A DNA stretch of 64,000 nt from Dysidea avara (Eukaryota > Porifera > Demospongiae > Dictyoceratida > Dysideidae), in contig NC_089282.1 of the NCBI RefSeq assembly GCF_963678975.1, positions 682,001 through 746,000 of the forward strand. The letters are read 5' to 3'. How positions within the stretch are numbered: the stretch's first letter is position 1; each line of letters begins with the position of its first letter. This document shows positions 12,444 through 31,447 of the stretch, in pieces. The translations under genes were made by a program, and so were the position numbers. Below the pieces are notes generated by a model. It was not told where the DNA came from and did not search any database. It worked only from the letters and a program-made list of their open reading frames with translations.

Positions 12444-14356
12444 CATTTCTTTCACTATTATAGACAAATATCATGTTGTCATGTACCCAGTTGTTAACAT
12501 TGCAGTATGGTTGTGCTGTATTCCACAATCAGTCTATCCATCCATGAAGTTGTCCGAGGTATAAACATGTCTGCTTCAAAAAAGCCAAGATGTCCGCCAT
12601 GTTCAGTTGAGAGGAATATTGCATTGGGGTTGTGTTCTATTGAGAAAACAACATCATTTGCACCACACACTTAAGATGAAGTTGAACACAGTTCACATGT
12701 CACACCAGGAGCTTATGAGCCACCAAAGGCAGTTCAAAAGCTCCTGGTCATCCCAAACAACTGTTAAAGGACACTCCTTCAACTTGTAGAGTAAAAATAT
12801 CCTTATCCCAGGCTCTTGACATAGTAAGTTAAAGGTATAGCTACTATTACTAACTGTTTTGAAGTATTGTGTAGTAGAAAGGAAAATGGGGGTGAAACTC
12901 CTACCCCCCTCAAACTGGCTTGATACTTAGAATGACATCTGATAGAGGATACAAAAAAAATCACTCAAATATCCTAGCAGAGCAGTCAAAACACTAAATT
13001 GTTTACACTCAGTATGTCCTGTACCACTTCACTAAGTGTGTACACATGCTACAGTATATGCTAGTGGTAAGTTCCATAGATGGGATGATACAGTATACCC
13101 CAACAATATCATGATACAATTATAATTGTGAACTACAAAGCAGTACATATGTCAGCATCTCTTAAAAGACAGACAGGAATATCTTTCTCTAATTTAACTC
13201 AATATTTTGGTTTGGTTGTAAACTGGCCTTTATGCCAAACACAGATGTGTAAATACTGTTCAAGTTGATACATCCGATATGTTGCAACACACAATGTTTA
13301 AAAGTTGTGGTTGTACCTGTAACACTCCCTTGTGTATTACGATATGGCAATGTATTGATTATCATCCCATCATTAATAGCAGCCTTATTAATACAATGTA
13401 AATACTCTAATAGAGCGATCATCATTCTGACTGACTGGTCTTGCTTATCACCTATTTACAAGTATCAAGAAATGCCAAAATTTTGAGCATTTGAATGTTG
13501 TAGTTCACCAATGGTTGAAGCTATGTATACTAAATTTTCACCAATTCCTTACCTTCACTAAATAAATAAATTTCCTGTTCTTTTAAACTTTATTTTGTTT
13601 TACCGAAGTTGACTACCATCATTCAGGGCTCAAAACTAGAAGGGAATTTACAGCAAACACCACAGAGGTGTTTATCCAACACCACAGAGCTAAATAGCCA
13701 CACTCAGTCATCTCTTGATTGGCGAGGACTCCATCAAAAGCCCTAAGACCACTCGTATGGCCCACCAATGGGCTTGGAAAAGCAGCCAGCAACTTAATCC
13801 TGGTAGATAGTGAATTAATGTAGCTTTGTTTATGGTTAAAAATCAGACTTGTTGTCATAGAGATTGGTATTCTCAGGTAACATTAATATACAAGGCCACA
13901 AAGTTGTAATAACTGTTGATTAACATAATGACATAATGATGTTGATGGAAAGTTAATAGGCTATAAAACTACTTAATGCAGAGTTGTTCTCATCTGTAAG
14001 TGGGAAAGTGCAGCTGAAATAACAATGATTTGAAAAACTATTGAACAATAGGGCACCTGATGGTCCCGATGTATCCAGAATAGATGATGAGATCCAAAAG
14101 AGTAATCCATTCCAAAACAGGACCAGAGAAAGGTACAATAAAGTTTCATTGACTACTGTATTAACAGCTTTCAGTAGCCTTCTTGAGGTTCCTATCAGGA
14201 TAATATGATGGAGGGTGGAAGGGAGCACACCACCACAAGTACAATCTAGAACATTGTAGACTACAATTGTTGAGGACCTACATTCTTACTCCATAATGGG
14301 TAGTGATAATGAAGATAGAGGCAAGGAGAAGGTGTAGGTGGTGGGGACACACTTAC
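12444..14356. other. Intergenic stretch, no assignable exon
   Basis: Lies between the convergent SNAPC4 and ABHD2-like genes. The missing last ABHD2 exon should be here. Reverse-strand candidates at about 13619-13858 (open frame with LVGHTSGL then WINTSVV) and 13953-14245 are open but match neither the expected GGH signature nor, in the first case, the splice phase. A CTCTAATAG motif copy lies at 13404-13414. Confidence 0.4.
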
Positions 14357-17300
14357 TAGTATAATCATTTGCTATTGACAAGAGACACTCCTTCACCAAT
14401 GGGTCATCCCTGGAATTGACCAGTAGTAACGGTAGTGATGTAATCTGTAATGACACCATGTGATCCAGACGGATCATACTGTTGTATACATACACATATA
14501 GAGACAGACATGTGTACGGACTCACATACAAACACATGGATGGACTCACACACAGACACACATCGATGACAGACAGACCTTATCCAGTAAAGGTGCACAA
14601 GCTGACCAGGTGTACAACTCATGGACTGATCTGAACCCCATCACTCTCCTATTGGTGGTAACCTAGTAACCAGACAATTCAAACACACCTCACCTAGTAT
14701 AATATTCATCAACTTCTTGTATCATTTGTGCCTTGGAGAATCCCTCCACATCAACTGGCTCACATGAGCTACTGTCAAGGGGAAACCCATTGCTATCACG
14801 TGATGTAATAAGCTCATGAAAACTTCTGTCATTGGACGAAGGTTGGTCACTTGGGACTTGACTACTCCCTGACAACAACAGTTTCAATTTTGATAATAAT
14901 TTGATGACTTTCATTGGAGAACTGTGATCCTTCTGATTGGTTAAACTGGTGGTATCCAATGGTAACACCTGGTGTCTGTGTCGGCTAATAATATCCAACA
15001 TTCCACTGGTGACACCAATGTTGTAGAAGCCATTCCAACCATTTTGAGTTGAACACAGAGCCCTAGGTAGAGCACAACAACCTCATGTTATTGAAATTCA
15101 TGTACACCAAACTCCTTATTTTTCCCAGAATACAGATTCCAGGTACTGACCTTATCTTTGTGTACACAACCCACTCTGAAGTCATATAATGGTGGGATTG
15201 TTATCAAAGAGCAAAGGAGGTCAAATAGACAGGCTATAAAAGTTGTTTCCACAAACCATAAAAATGTATACAGTTGGATCAATGAAAAATGTCATTCATA
15301 CACATTTAATGGATGAATGTTTTCCCAAGACATACTGTACAATGTAACTCATGTGAAAACACTTGGTAATATATTTACAAAAGGCTTAAGTAGTCAATCA
15401 AGTTTAATGTTACCAACACACAAACCAGGGATGCTTATTGCATTAAGCACATCTACAAAAATATTTCTCAGAGGTGTGCTTATAAACACACAGACACAGA
15501 CTAACCTTACAGGGTCATACCCCTGACATATCGATAGTGCACACACAAAATCATTCTGCCTCTCTGGCTTCTCCGCTAGAAACCTTAATAAAATATTTGC
15601 TCCTAGTGATATCCCTACTCCAATGAATTTACACTGAGGATACTGTTCCTTCAATTTCTCATACATTAAGGTGAGGTCACCAATACCTCCTGTGTGTGTT
15701 GTAAAGTGATCATGTGGTCATGTTAGGGTGACATACCATAAGAGAAGATCCTGCTACCTGTTAGAGTATGACCCAATGCTCCAACATGATTCAACACTGC
15801 CACACGGTACCCATGTGATGTAGCATGTTGTACTAGGGACTGGATGTAGCGTGCTCCACTGTGACTGCCGATACCCGGACAGACAATCATGATGTGTTCT
15901 CTGGTGTCTTGGTTGGGATGGAACACATCATAGTAGACTGTGGTCCCATCTACTGCTACAACACTGTGCCTGTCTGATTCCACACTTCTAAGGTTTCCAA
16001 ACCGCCCCCTCATCCCATACACCAATGTTTGAACATGTCCAAACCTGCCCCACAACAGAGGAGGCGTGTACCTGAGATGAACATTAACCAGTGACATCAC
16101 AAACTTCAGTACATAAACTATTTGTACCCTCAAACCCCAATGGTCTCAGTCAATGTCCAGATAAGTGAATTATTTTGATAACTGAAGCCCATAAATTGAC
16201 ATACAGCAAATACTCTAATAGAACATACACCTGTACTAAAAATTTAAAGAACTGAGAGTCTACCATACAAGTACCTTATATACCTTATAGCAAGGCTAGA
16301 GATCTTGGATATGTGCAAAGTGTATTGCAAAAACGCTAAATTTAAAAAAAATAGATTTACATTAAGATCACAAAAACAAAATAAATTTATTCTTGATACC
16401 TCTGCTATAATCATATCGTAAAAAAAAAAATCAATTGTGTGCGGTGAGGCCACACATCTCCTGTTCAACTGAAGTCTTGTACTAGTACATACACACACAT
16501 GATGATAACAAAGAACTCTTATATAGATGTGCAGGTAATTGCTGGATTTAGTTTTATGGTCTTCCTTCACAACTAAATTAGAACCAAAAACCTTCGCGAT
16601 TGCCTGACAGCTCGACAAGTGAATACATCCAGGTAGTGATATGATCAGTTGACTATGTAGTCAGTACAACTAATGCTTCATGTATACACTACAGCTGGGT
16701 AACAATGTCAATCTTACCTCACAGACTGACAGATGTAATCGTGATGTAGTACATTAAACAATTTCTCAAAAGGGGCTTAAGCACAAACAACGTTTGATTA
16801 ATGATTAATGTAGAACCTCAAATAAGGTAAAATGTTTACAAGTACAAATGTCCACTATTTGTCCAGTAAGGTATTAACACATTGTCAGTACCTGAGTGAT
16901 ACAGGCACATTGATATTACTGATTTTCACACTGATAATTACTCAATCCAGTCTTAGTCTCACGCAGACAGACCACTATTTCAGTGCTGGGGCTTATCGAT
17001 AGGAGATTATAAGTGCCCAAGCTGAAAAGGGTCTCCAATAAGCCAGTTGTGACAGCACCTCATTTAATACTTCGAGACTGTTGACTGATTCAAACACGTT
17101 TTAAGTTGCCAGTGCTTATAATTAGAGACTCGTCGAGCAATCAGCCTATCGACACCTCAAATTCCTACCGGGTGCTGTCACAACTGGCCTATTGGAAGTG
17201 TACCACACCCTTTTCAGTGCGGGTGCTTATAGTCTCCAATCGATAAGTCCCAGCACTGAAATAGTGGCCTGGCTGTGTGAGACAAATCCAGTCCGTCAAT

Positions 17301-17739
17301 AAACATTTCTCCATGAACGCAGTAGTGTCCTGATTATCAAGGTGTCCTCATTTTCCAGGTCAGTTTATGTACTAAGGAATATTTTGGGACCTTAACTAAG
17401 TGTCTGGATTATGTAGGTGTCTTCAAGTGTCCACATTAACAGGTTGCAGTGTAATGGTTTGTTTCAGTAATTTAATAATTTCCCGAGTCAGGGAGAATTT
17501 CACCAGATTCATTCACGCGTCACACATTTTGCTTACTTCTCTTGTAGTATCTTACAAGCTTCTATCACCTTCTGACAGAGTGGGGAGTTGGGCTGGTAAG
17601 AGAGTTTGGGTGGTCTCGCGCAATTCAGATCCTTCCACACATAATAACAGAATAATGTACTGACCAACACGGAGAACTTCCAGTGGAACAAATACAAGCA
17701 CAACAAAACACCAGCAGCTAAAAGAACTGCGGGCAGCAT
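14357..17739 (-). CDS. ABHD2: ABHD2-like monoacylglycerol/sterol-ester lipase, last exon not found
   Basis: Alpha/beta-hydrolase of the ABHD1/2/3 family; ABHD2 is a membrane-anchored serine hydrolase of monoacylglycerols and endocannabinoids. Six exons in phase, read 5' to 3': 17739-17537, 16071-15737, 15689-15506, 15062-14694, 14630-14579, 14444-14357, giving 410 aa so far. Residues about 2-35 are hydrophobic, a type II membrane anchor. Family blocks follow: PPLLWGRFGHVQT, CPGIGSHSGARYI, VLNHVGALG, and the nucleophile elbow GISLG with Ser207. VNSRDDPLV carries the likely catalytic Asp (about 394). Residues 250-360 include an insertion richer in Ser than in vertebrate homologues. The catalytic His normally lies in a C-terminal GGH motif; exon 6 ends at a good donor (GTAAGTG) in phase 1 but I could not place the next exon. 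Divergently paired with HSPBP1. Confidence 0.85.
16953..17285. mobile_element. MITE with long TIRs and 8-bp target duplication
   Basis: A 333-bp unit in ABHD2 intron 1. The ends read TTAGTCTCACGCAGACAG and, on the reverse strand, TTTGTCTCACACAGCCAG; the TIRs continue through CCACTATTTCAGTGCTGGG and CTTATCGAT. ATCCAGTC is repeated exactly at 16945-16952 and 17286-17293. TIR length and 8-9 bp duplication suggest hAT or Mutator-type mobilisation. No ORF. Confidence 0.8.
17324..17440. repeat. Dispersed repeat, inverted copy of 5260-5366
   Basis: Reads as the reverse complement of 5260-5366, with shared words TTTCCAGGTCAGTTTATG and GGACCTTAACTAAGTG. It lies in ABHD2 intron 1, just downstream of the MITE. 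Confidence 0.6.
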
Positions 17740-17820
17740 GATGAGGCAACTTACACACTAATTATAATTAATGCACGCTATATTAGAAATAATAGAATAG
17801 TTATAAGCGCTTAATAAAAT
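17740..17820. promoter_or_regulatory. 81-bp head-to-head promoter of ABHD2-like and HSPBP1
   Basis: The two start codons point away from each other and are separated by only 81 AT-rich bases, which must hold both leaders and a shared core promoter unless transcription begins inside the first exons. No obvious TATA box or other element that I would assign. Confidence 0.6.
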
Positions 17821-20800
17821 ATGGCTGATTCAAGCAGCAGTAGAGCTAACTTGGAGGCTATATTGAGATGGTGTTTGCGTAAACAGGACGAAGAGGAATC
17901 CACTGGTACCACACCCATGGACAGAGAGGTATTATGCACCTATCAATGTCACGCCCCACCTACCACCAGGTCGGGTGGTGGGTGGGGATTTGTAGGGGAT
18001 TCGTCACCCAAACTCGTCCCCAGGGTAGGGGCATTTGCAACACAAATAGCCATACCTGGCCATATTGTTAGTGATTCCCGGGATAAATAATATAAATTAG
18101 TATGGGGATTTGTAACTTGAAGTTGTCCCCAGGGGTGGAGAATTTGTCATCTAACATTTGCAAATCCCCCACCTCTGCCCGACCTGGGGTAGGTGGGGCT
18201 TGACATTGATAGGTGCATTAATTGTGTATTCTCTGGATACTAGAATGTGGGTGAATTCCGGATCTGCTATACGGGTTATCCCCCCACCAGTTGTTACTCC
18301 ACACACACATACTGTTGCACATATACAATCAAATGTATACGCACACACACAGCGGCAGGAGTGGCTGAAGGGAGCTCTAGAGGCAATGTGCTCAGCACCC
18401 AGTGAAACAGACTTGATGAAGGCTGCCCTAGCGGTGCTGCAATCACACCATATCCCTCCACCAGGGAGTGATATTGGAGAGGACACAAAGAATGCAATGT
18501 TAAAGGCTTTTGATGAGGTGTTGTATTTCATTGAGGATCTGGACCATGCTAAAGGTATATATACTATATAGTCTCTTGTGGACAGACTGCCCTTTCCTTT
18601 TTGAGTGATGGACATGTGAATGATGTTTTCTGGCCAGAACAGTAACCATGTAGCAATTCACTTGTCAGTATTTTGTAGTGCCATCTTCACTAATTCTGGA
18701 ATTGACATCTCTAAAATCTGGCTATATACATATAGACAGAACCAATTGGCTAATAACTTACATCAGACCTTTTTTACGATCATCACTCAATAAAGGAAGT
18801 GTCTGGCTACACAAGAACTCATAATTGTGATGTCATTTTGTGTCATTTGATGACAGATCTGATGAAGCTGGGAGGAGTGGCAGTGATGATGTCATACTTC
18901 AACCATCCTAATAGGTGCCCACCATTGTATTTGTGTTGTTCCCATACCACCCACATACTGAACCACATGAAGATTGTCTGCCAATCAGTCAAGCTTTAAA
19001 TCACATTAAGTCTCATGTTGATAATATGTGTACAGTTGGTGAACAGCTACTATAGCCATTACAAAAAAACAAAAAAAAACAAAAACAACATCTGGGTCAG
19101 TTTGTGTCCCTAAATGATTAGAGGCTGTACAAGTAATTTTCATTGTAAGTAACAACACTCAATGTTTGTCTTGTTAAGATTGTGAAATGTAAACTTTGTT
19201 ATGAGCTACTAGTTTGTCAATGACTTTCTATTTAGTGAACATTTCATGTTATTGATTTCAACAATTCATATGTACTTGGAAACGATCATTACAGTTGAAC
19301 GCCTTGCATTCCAGATATGTACATTGTACACACCTTGGGACCGTTCCGAACTCCTTATTAGCAAATTGTCCTGGGGTCTAAATGTATCTACACTAATACG
19401 AATGGGATCATGGACAAGTGTTCTGATTATCACAGTGTCGATGTGTCATTTAAAGACATTCCCACTGTGTAACCATGCTAACTACTTCTGGCTCGGTATT
19501 CCCCTAGAGATTTGTGTGCTAAGGCTTGTGAGGTGATGGGCACGTCAGCACAGAATGAAGAATATTGTCAGCAAGCTTGTCAGCCTGCCATTCCACAGCT
19601 AGTGCAGCTGTGTATGTCGTGTGATGATGAATTAGTGAAGGTGAAGTCTCTCTATGCCATCTCATGTGAGCTAGTGGTGATGTAATATTATGTCACTGAG
19701 ATGTGTGTTTGCTAGTATAGGTATAGTGAGAGAATTCCCTCCAGGACTGGAAGTGTTTATGGAGAACAAAGGGATGGAATTGTTGTTGCATTGTTTAGTG
19801 TGCGAGTATGAGAAGGTGATTATTAAGGCTCTCTTCCTACTGCGTAGCATCAGCAACAAAACAGTTAGTAGTTATATCACAGGTATAACATGTGTGTGTA
19901 GTGTGTGTGTGTGTGTAGTGTGTGTGTGTAGTGTGGTGTGTGTGTAGTGTGGTGTGTGTGTAGTGTGGTGTGTGTGTGTGTGGTGTGTGTGTGTAGTGTG
20001 GTGTGTGTGTGTGTGTGTAGTGTGGTGTGTGTGTAGTGTGTGTGTGGTGTGTGTGTAGTGTGTGTGTAGTGTGGTGTGTGTAGTGTGGTGTGTAGGGTGG
20101 TGTGTGTGTAGTGTGTGTGTGGTGTGTGTGTAGTGTGGTGTGTGTGTGTGTGTGGTGTGTGTGTGTGTAGTGTGGTGTGTAGTGTGGTGTGTGTATGTGT
20201 GTGGTGTGTGTGTGTAGTGTGTGTATGTGTGTTCAAATACCAACTGCCCATGTCTCATGTAATGAGGAGTTGTGAGGTGGGATTTCAGGTGCCCATACCT
20301 TCATCTTTGTCAGAAGTTACCAGCTCTGTCCCCTTAGGATTTGCCTGCACTTAACTCATAGCACTAGTGGAGATGTCATAACCCTATGACGTGCGATTAC
20401 ACAACCAACTAGTTAGTATAGCTTCTAGGAAAGTAACGTGTTGTGGTGAAGGTCCTGGGTCATGCTGGTATGGATTTATAACTTGTTCAAAATATTGGAA
20501 GGTATCTGTTGTTGAATTGGTTCTTTGAGATCATAAGATAGTGGTCAATGCCCTCAAGTGGCCCGGTGTTTCACTAAGCAGATATGACTATATGTGGTAG
20601 CTATGGTTTTGTTAGGTGTATAATGACGTTTATTACTACAGTTACAAAACTGGTCATGACTCAGTGAGCTGTGACATAGCAACAATACAAGTACTCCACA
20701 CTTGGTAACTCTTATTTACATACCACGGATTAGGAAATGACTATACTATAATGTCATCCAATTTGTTCAAGTGATAAGTTTGTTGTGTGTCACATGGCCA

Positions 20801-22714
20801 GCTTCCTCTTGGTCTCTCCAATGCATATGATATCAGCCTTTCTAAAATGAAGTCACACTAATTTTCTATTTGGAGGGACTAGCTCTTATATTTTCAAGCA
20901 TTGTTTGACAAAAGTATCTTTTTGTGATTAAAAATATCATAGAGAAACCATTGAATATGGAAATAAGAGAATACCGTTTTTACTCAGAGAATCAGCTGAA
21001 ATTTTTTGAAAACCAAAAGTAAACAATTCATTATTATACCTTACCTGTTGGCTTTAGCTCATATCTTATCTGTAGTCCCTCAAGAAGAGGTCAGTATTAT
21101 TAGGAGTGACGTCATTTTGAAAAGCGTATGTTGGATGCATGCAACTCACCTAATAGTCTCAGGGATGAATATAAGTTACAGCAAAAAAAGTTTATCTGTG
21201 AGATGTTCCTTTTTGTGATTTTGTTTGTTGGTGTATTTCCATATGAACACTGGACTGGCCCCTTCTGCAGTATGATATGATGTCCTGCCCACAATTTGTA
21301 GCTACAAGCTGTTGGACCTTTGTTTTTCCACTCATAAACACAGTTTCTGCTGTGCTTTATAATGTTGCTCTTCCAGAAAGTTTTCCAAATAATAGTTGTA
21401 ACATGGTCTCGAGGAATTTGCCTGATATGTATGCCCAAAGCCCGAGAGCACAGCATGTCACATTGTATTGCAGTAGTTTTAGAAATAGGTAGTGTTGGAA
21501 GCAAATAGTACACCCAGGTGATGTAGTACTCTTGTATTTTCATATGAAATAAGTGACTATGAATACATGTAATATGTACGCATGTGTAAATGAGGTAGGA
21601 CTGGCTGTGCAAGGTAAGATCATTAGTAGGAATGATATTTGTGTGGGACAATGTAGGATTATTTATTACACTGCATTAACTGTGACAGGTACTCAGACAA
21701 ACTATACATTTTGTACACAATTGCAGGAAATACCTGTCTGAGTGAGTAACTGTCTGAGTGAGTAACTGTCTGAGTGAGTTACTGTCTGAGTGAGTAACTG
21801 TCTGAGTGAGTCGGTTGAAGAGAGTTAACTAGTAAACGTGACCCCAAGTTGTCTGTAATAGATAGAGTTTCATGACCTATGTCAGTGTACCATAAATTTC
21901 TAATTTGCTATCTATGCCTTATGGTGACATTTAGGAAATGATATGACCACCTCTCTATATTATTAACTCTTGATATGACCTTAATGGGGAAAATAGTTTG
22001 TTAACATAGCTCACCATGATGTGGAAGTTTATCATGTGATTAACATGTGACTTGACTGTTGTTGGGATGTGACTTTACAAGATATAGTGTGAATTGTTTG
22101 TTTGTGTTAGCGTGTACAGGCGGCAGCAATTATATTAAAATGGCATTTTATTAATTTTTTAAATTTAGAGAAGTACAATTTGATTGGTCAAACTCTTGTA
22201 CACCGGGTAGTTAGTACTAATTGTCAAGACGTTGTCTACTAAATTCTGTACTGAGCTATAAATAAAAACATGACTTCCAAATTCCAATATTTTTTCACGG
22301 AGGAACCATCAGAACCTGTGTATAAATCTGCTATTCTAATAGTTCATGTGTGTTTGTGTTTGACATTTTAGACAATAAATAGTTAAAAATTTAAAAGTGG
22401 AAGCCATTTGCATGTGATTTCTGAGTGATTTGACTAATTCAGATATCATTGCAGTTACTTTCACTTCATTGTTGCTGAACATACAACTAATATGATCATG
22501 TGATCTCATAGATGACATCATCAGACAAGTAGTTCATATCACAATGACCCCCCCATATGATGACATCAATATTAGGAGGCACTCAACATTCTGTCTCCTT
22601 TCTCTCGTGAGAGCAGTACCATACAAGTTCTCATCTCATCGTGCTCGACTGCTAGAGACACTACAAGATAGACAGCAGTCACTAACTGATTCCAATCATG
22701 AGGTATACCGGTAG
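17821..22714 (+). CDS. HSPBP1: Hsp70-binding protein 1 (Fes1/HspBP1 nucleotide exchange factor)
   Basis: Armadillo-type cytosolic protein that binds the Hsp70 ATPase domain and drives ADP release. Six exons in phase: 17821-17928, 18353-18554, 18857-18914, 19508-19665, 19721-19882, 22512-22714; 296 aa. The N-terminal helix has ILRWCLRKQ, the Fes1 signature region, followed by DLDHAKDLMKLGG, VMGTSAQNEEYCQ, VKVKSLYAISCIVRE and IIKALFLLRSISN, in the order of the HspBP1 armadillo repeats. The last exon (RQVVHITMTPPYDDI, RARLLETLQDRQQ) is the fourth repeat and capping helix. The protein is about 60 residues shorter than the human one. The stop comes four codons after a possible donor (GAG|GTATAC), close to SINE-like sequence, so the terminal exon may be truncated or another exon may exist. 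Intron 1 carries a MITE and intron 5 starts with a long TG array. Confidence 0.9.
17935..18217. mobile_element. PIF/Harbinger-like MITE with TTA target duplication
   Basis: A 283-bp unit with TIRs of about 40 bp: TGCACCTATCAATGTCA at the left and its complement TGACATTGATAGGTGCA at the right. TTA lies on both sides (17932-17934 and 18218-18220), the 3-bp duplication typical of Harbinger elements. It begins only 6 bp after the 5' splice site of HSPBP1 exon 1. No transposase. Confidence 0.8.
19889..20232. repeat. Compound (TG)n microsatellite with TAG interruptions
   Basis: About 345 bp of TGTGTGTAGTGTGG-type units, starting within 10 bp of the 5' splice site of HSPBP1 exon 5. Long His/Thr reading frames on the reverse strand are products of the repeat. 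Confidence 0.9.
21389..21452. repeat. Hairpin-family copy (half element)
   Basis: Carries GTTGTAACATGG and TTTGCCTGATATGTATGCC, followed by CAAAGCCCGAGAGCAC. It matches one arm of the hairpins at 46819-46898 and 54378-54475. Lies in HSPBP1 intron 5. Confidence 0.55.
21733..21811. repeat. 16-bp tandem repeat, five copies
   Basis: Unit CTGTCTGAGTGAGTAA repeated five times with a single variant base. In HSPBP1 intron 5. Confidence 0.9.
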
Positions 22715-22769
22715 CTTGTGAGGAGGCTGGTCACAGGGGGTCTATCATCAACACAGTTCAGAAGGAGAA

Positions 22770-23002
22770 AACATCCTGACCACCTGGTAGACTCCTGTAA
22801 GCGTTCGAGCGTAAATCGGATGGCTGCAGGTTCGAGGCCACCTAGGTCCAGTCATGGATTTTTTCTCCTTTCTCCAACTTTTCAAACACACCTTAAGTAG
22901 CTAAAGTCTAGTAGCTAAAGTCTTTGAACAGGCTGTAGGACTAGGTGTCCTACAGACCTTCAGCACTTGTGCTGTAAAGCATTAATAAAAAAATAAAAAT
23001 AA
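22770..23002 (+). mobile_element. tRNA-derived SINE
   Basis: The head has an A-box-like CTGGTAGACTCCTG and a B box GGTTCGAGGCC about 50 bp later, as in tRNA-derived SINEs. The tail includes GGTGTCCTACAGACC and CAGCACTTGTGCTGTAAAGC, ending in an AATAAAAAAAT-type A-rich tail. A second, 3'-end-only copy lies in reverse orientation at 61083-61141, confirming a dispersed family. The left boundary is uncertain; it sits just after the HSPBP1 stop. Confidence 0.7.
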
Positions 23003-23351
23003 ATTCTCTGCAAAGTTCATTGATTCCTGACCGACACTTTTTTTTTTGTGATGAAACAAATAAGTTGCTTCAGGTTTCAAACAGAATTTTCTTCAAATGA
23101 TTTTAGCTTGTGATGTACCCCTATAACAAAAGCGAGCCTTTCAAGAAGGTTATGTTAACTTGTGTAGATTCCCACTGTACCACAAGACCAGCCTCCTCTG
23201 TATCATGTTGTATTTATCATCTGGTGTCTTACAGGATGAGCTGGAAGCATGCTGGAAAATTGTGGACCTTTTTTCAAAATAATTAACTGACAACTGCTGT
23301 AACAATAATTTTTTACAAGCTGGCCACAAAAACTTGATGTAGTTTAAATTG

Positions 23352-23620
23352 TAAGGGGGTGACACTCCAATATATCTTGTACTCTGATCTTCGTCCTCAG
23401 TCAAAACGAAAGTCAAAAGTCAAGCAAGAAATTTGCAGTAGGTCAAAGACAAGTTCGTTTTGTAAGTGCATACCACAATCGATGCTAGCCTAACCGCAAT
23501 TTCACGAAATTTACAGAAGTTCAGTCAAGAGTCAAGCGTGGATAAGTCAAGGGTCAAAGAGTTTGACCGAGGATGAAGATCGGAGTACAGGGTACTGTAT
23601 ATTGGAGTGCCATCCCCTTG
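23352..23620. mobile_element. MITE with about 60-bp TIRs upstream of the RAB gene
   Basis: Left end TAAGGGGGTGACACTCCAAT, right end (reverse strand) CAAGGGGATGGCACTCCAAT. The TIRs continue through TGATCTTCGTCCTCAGTCAAA-like sequence, and AATTG occurs on both sides. It ends 165 bp before the RAB start codon, so it may contribute to that promoter. The interior has several GTCAAGAGTCAAG-like words, also seen at 45425-45625. Confidence 0.7.
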
Positions 23621-23785
23621 AATTGTGCAATCTAGATCAGTACTCGCGAAAGTATGGTCACGCGAAAGCGTATAGATTTACGGTGTACTTAGCATAGCGG
23701 TGTCGGAAGATTACGACAAACAGTGTGCATTATATAGATAATTTAATAGATTCTTATCAATGTACGCTAGTAGCTAAAGGAGCTC

Positions 23786-31351
<7,566 letters not shown>

Positions 31352-31447
31352 CATTTTACTATAAAATACACAAAATTACATTATTTCTTACATCAAAATG
31401 GACATCACAAAATAAAATGTATTTTCTGTAATAAACAAATAAAATAG

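Noticed and set aside
13953-14245. Open reverse-strand segment as the last ABHD2 exon
   Set aside because: Phase fits from an acceptor at about 14246, but the peptide lacks GGH and looks unlike the family C-terminus.
22770-22850. Functional tRNA gene
   Set aside because: A and B boxes are present, but the cloverleaf stems do not pair convincingly and the sequence runs into a SINE tail.
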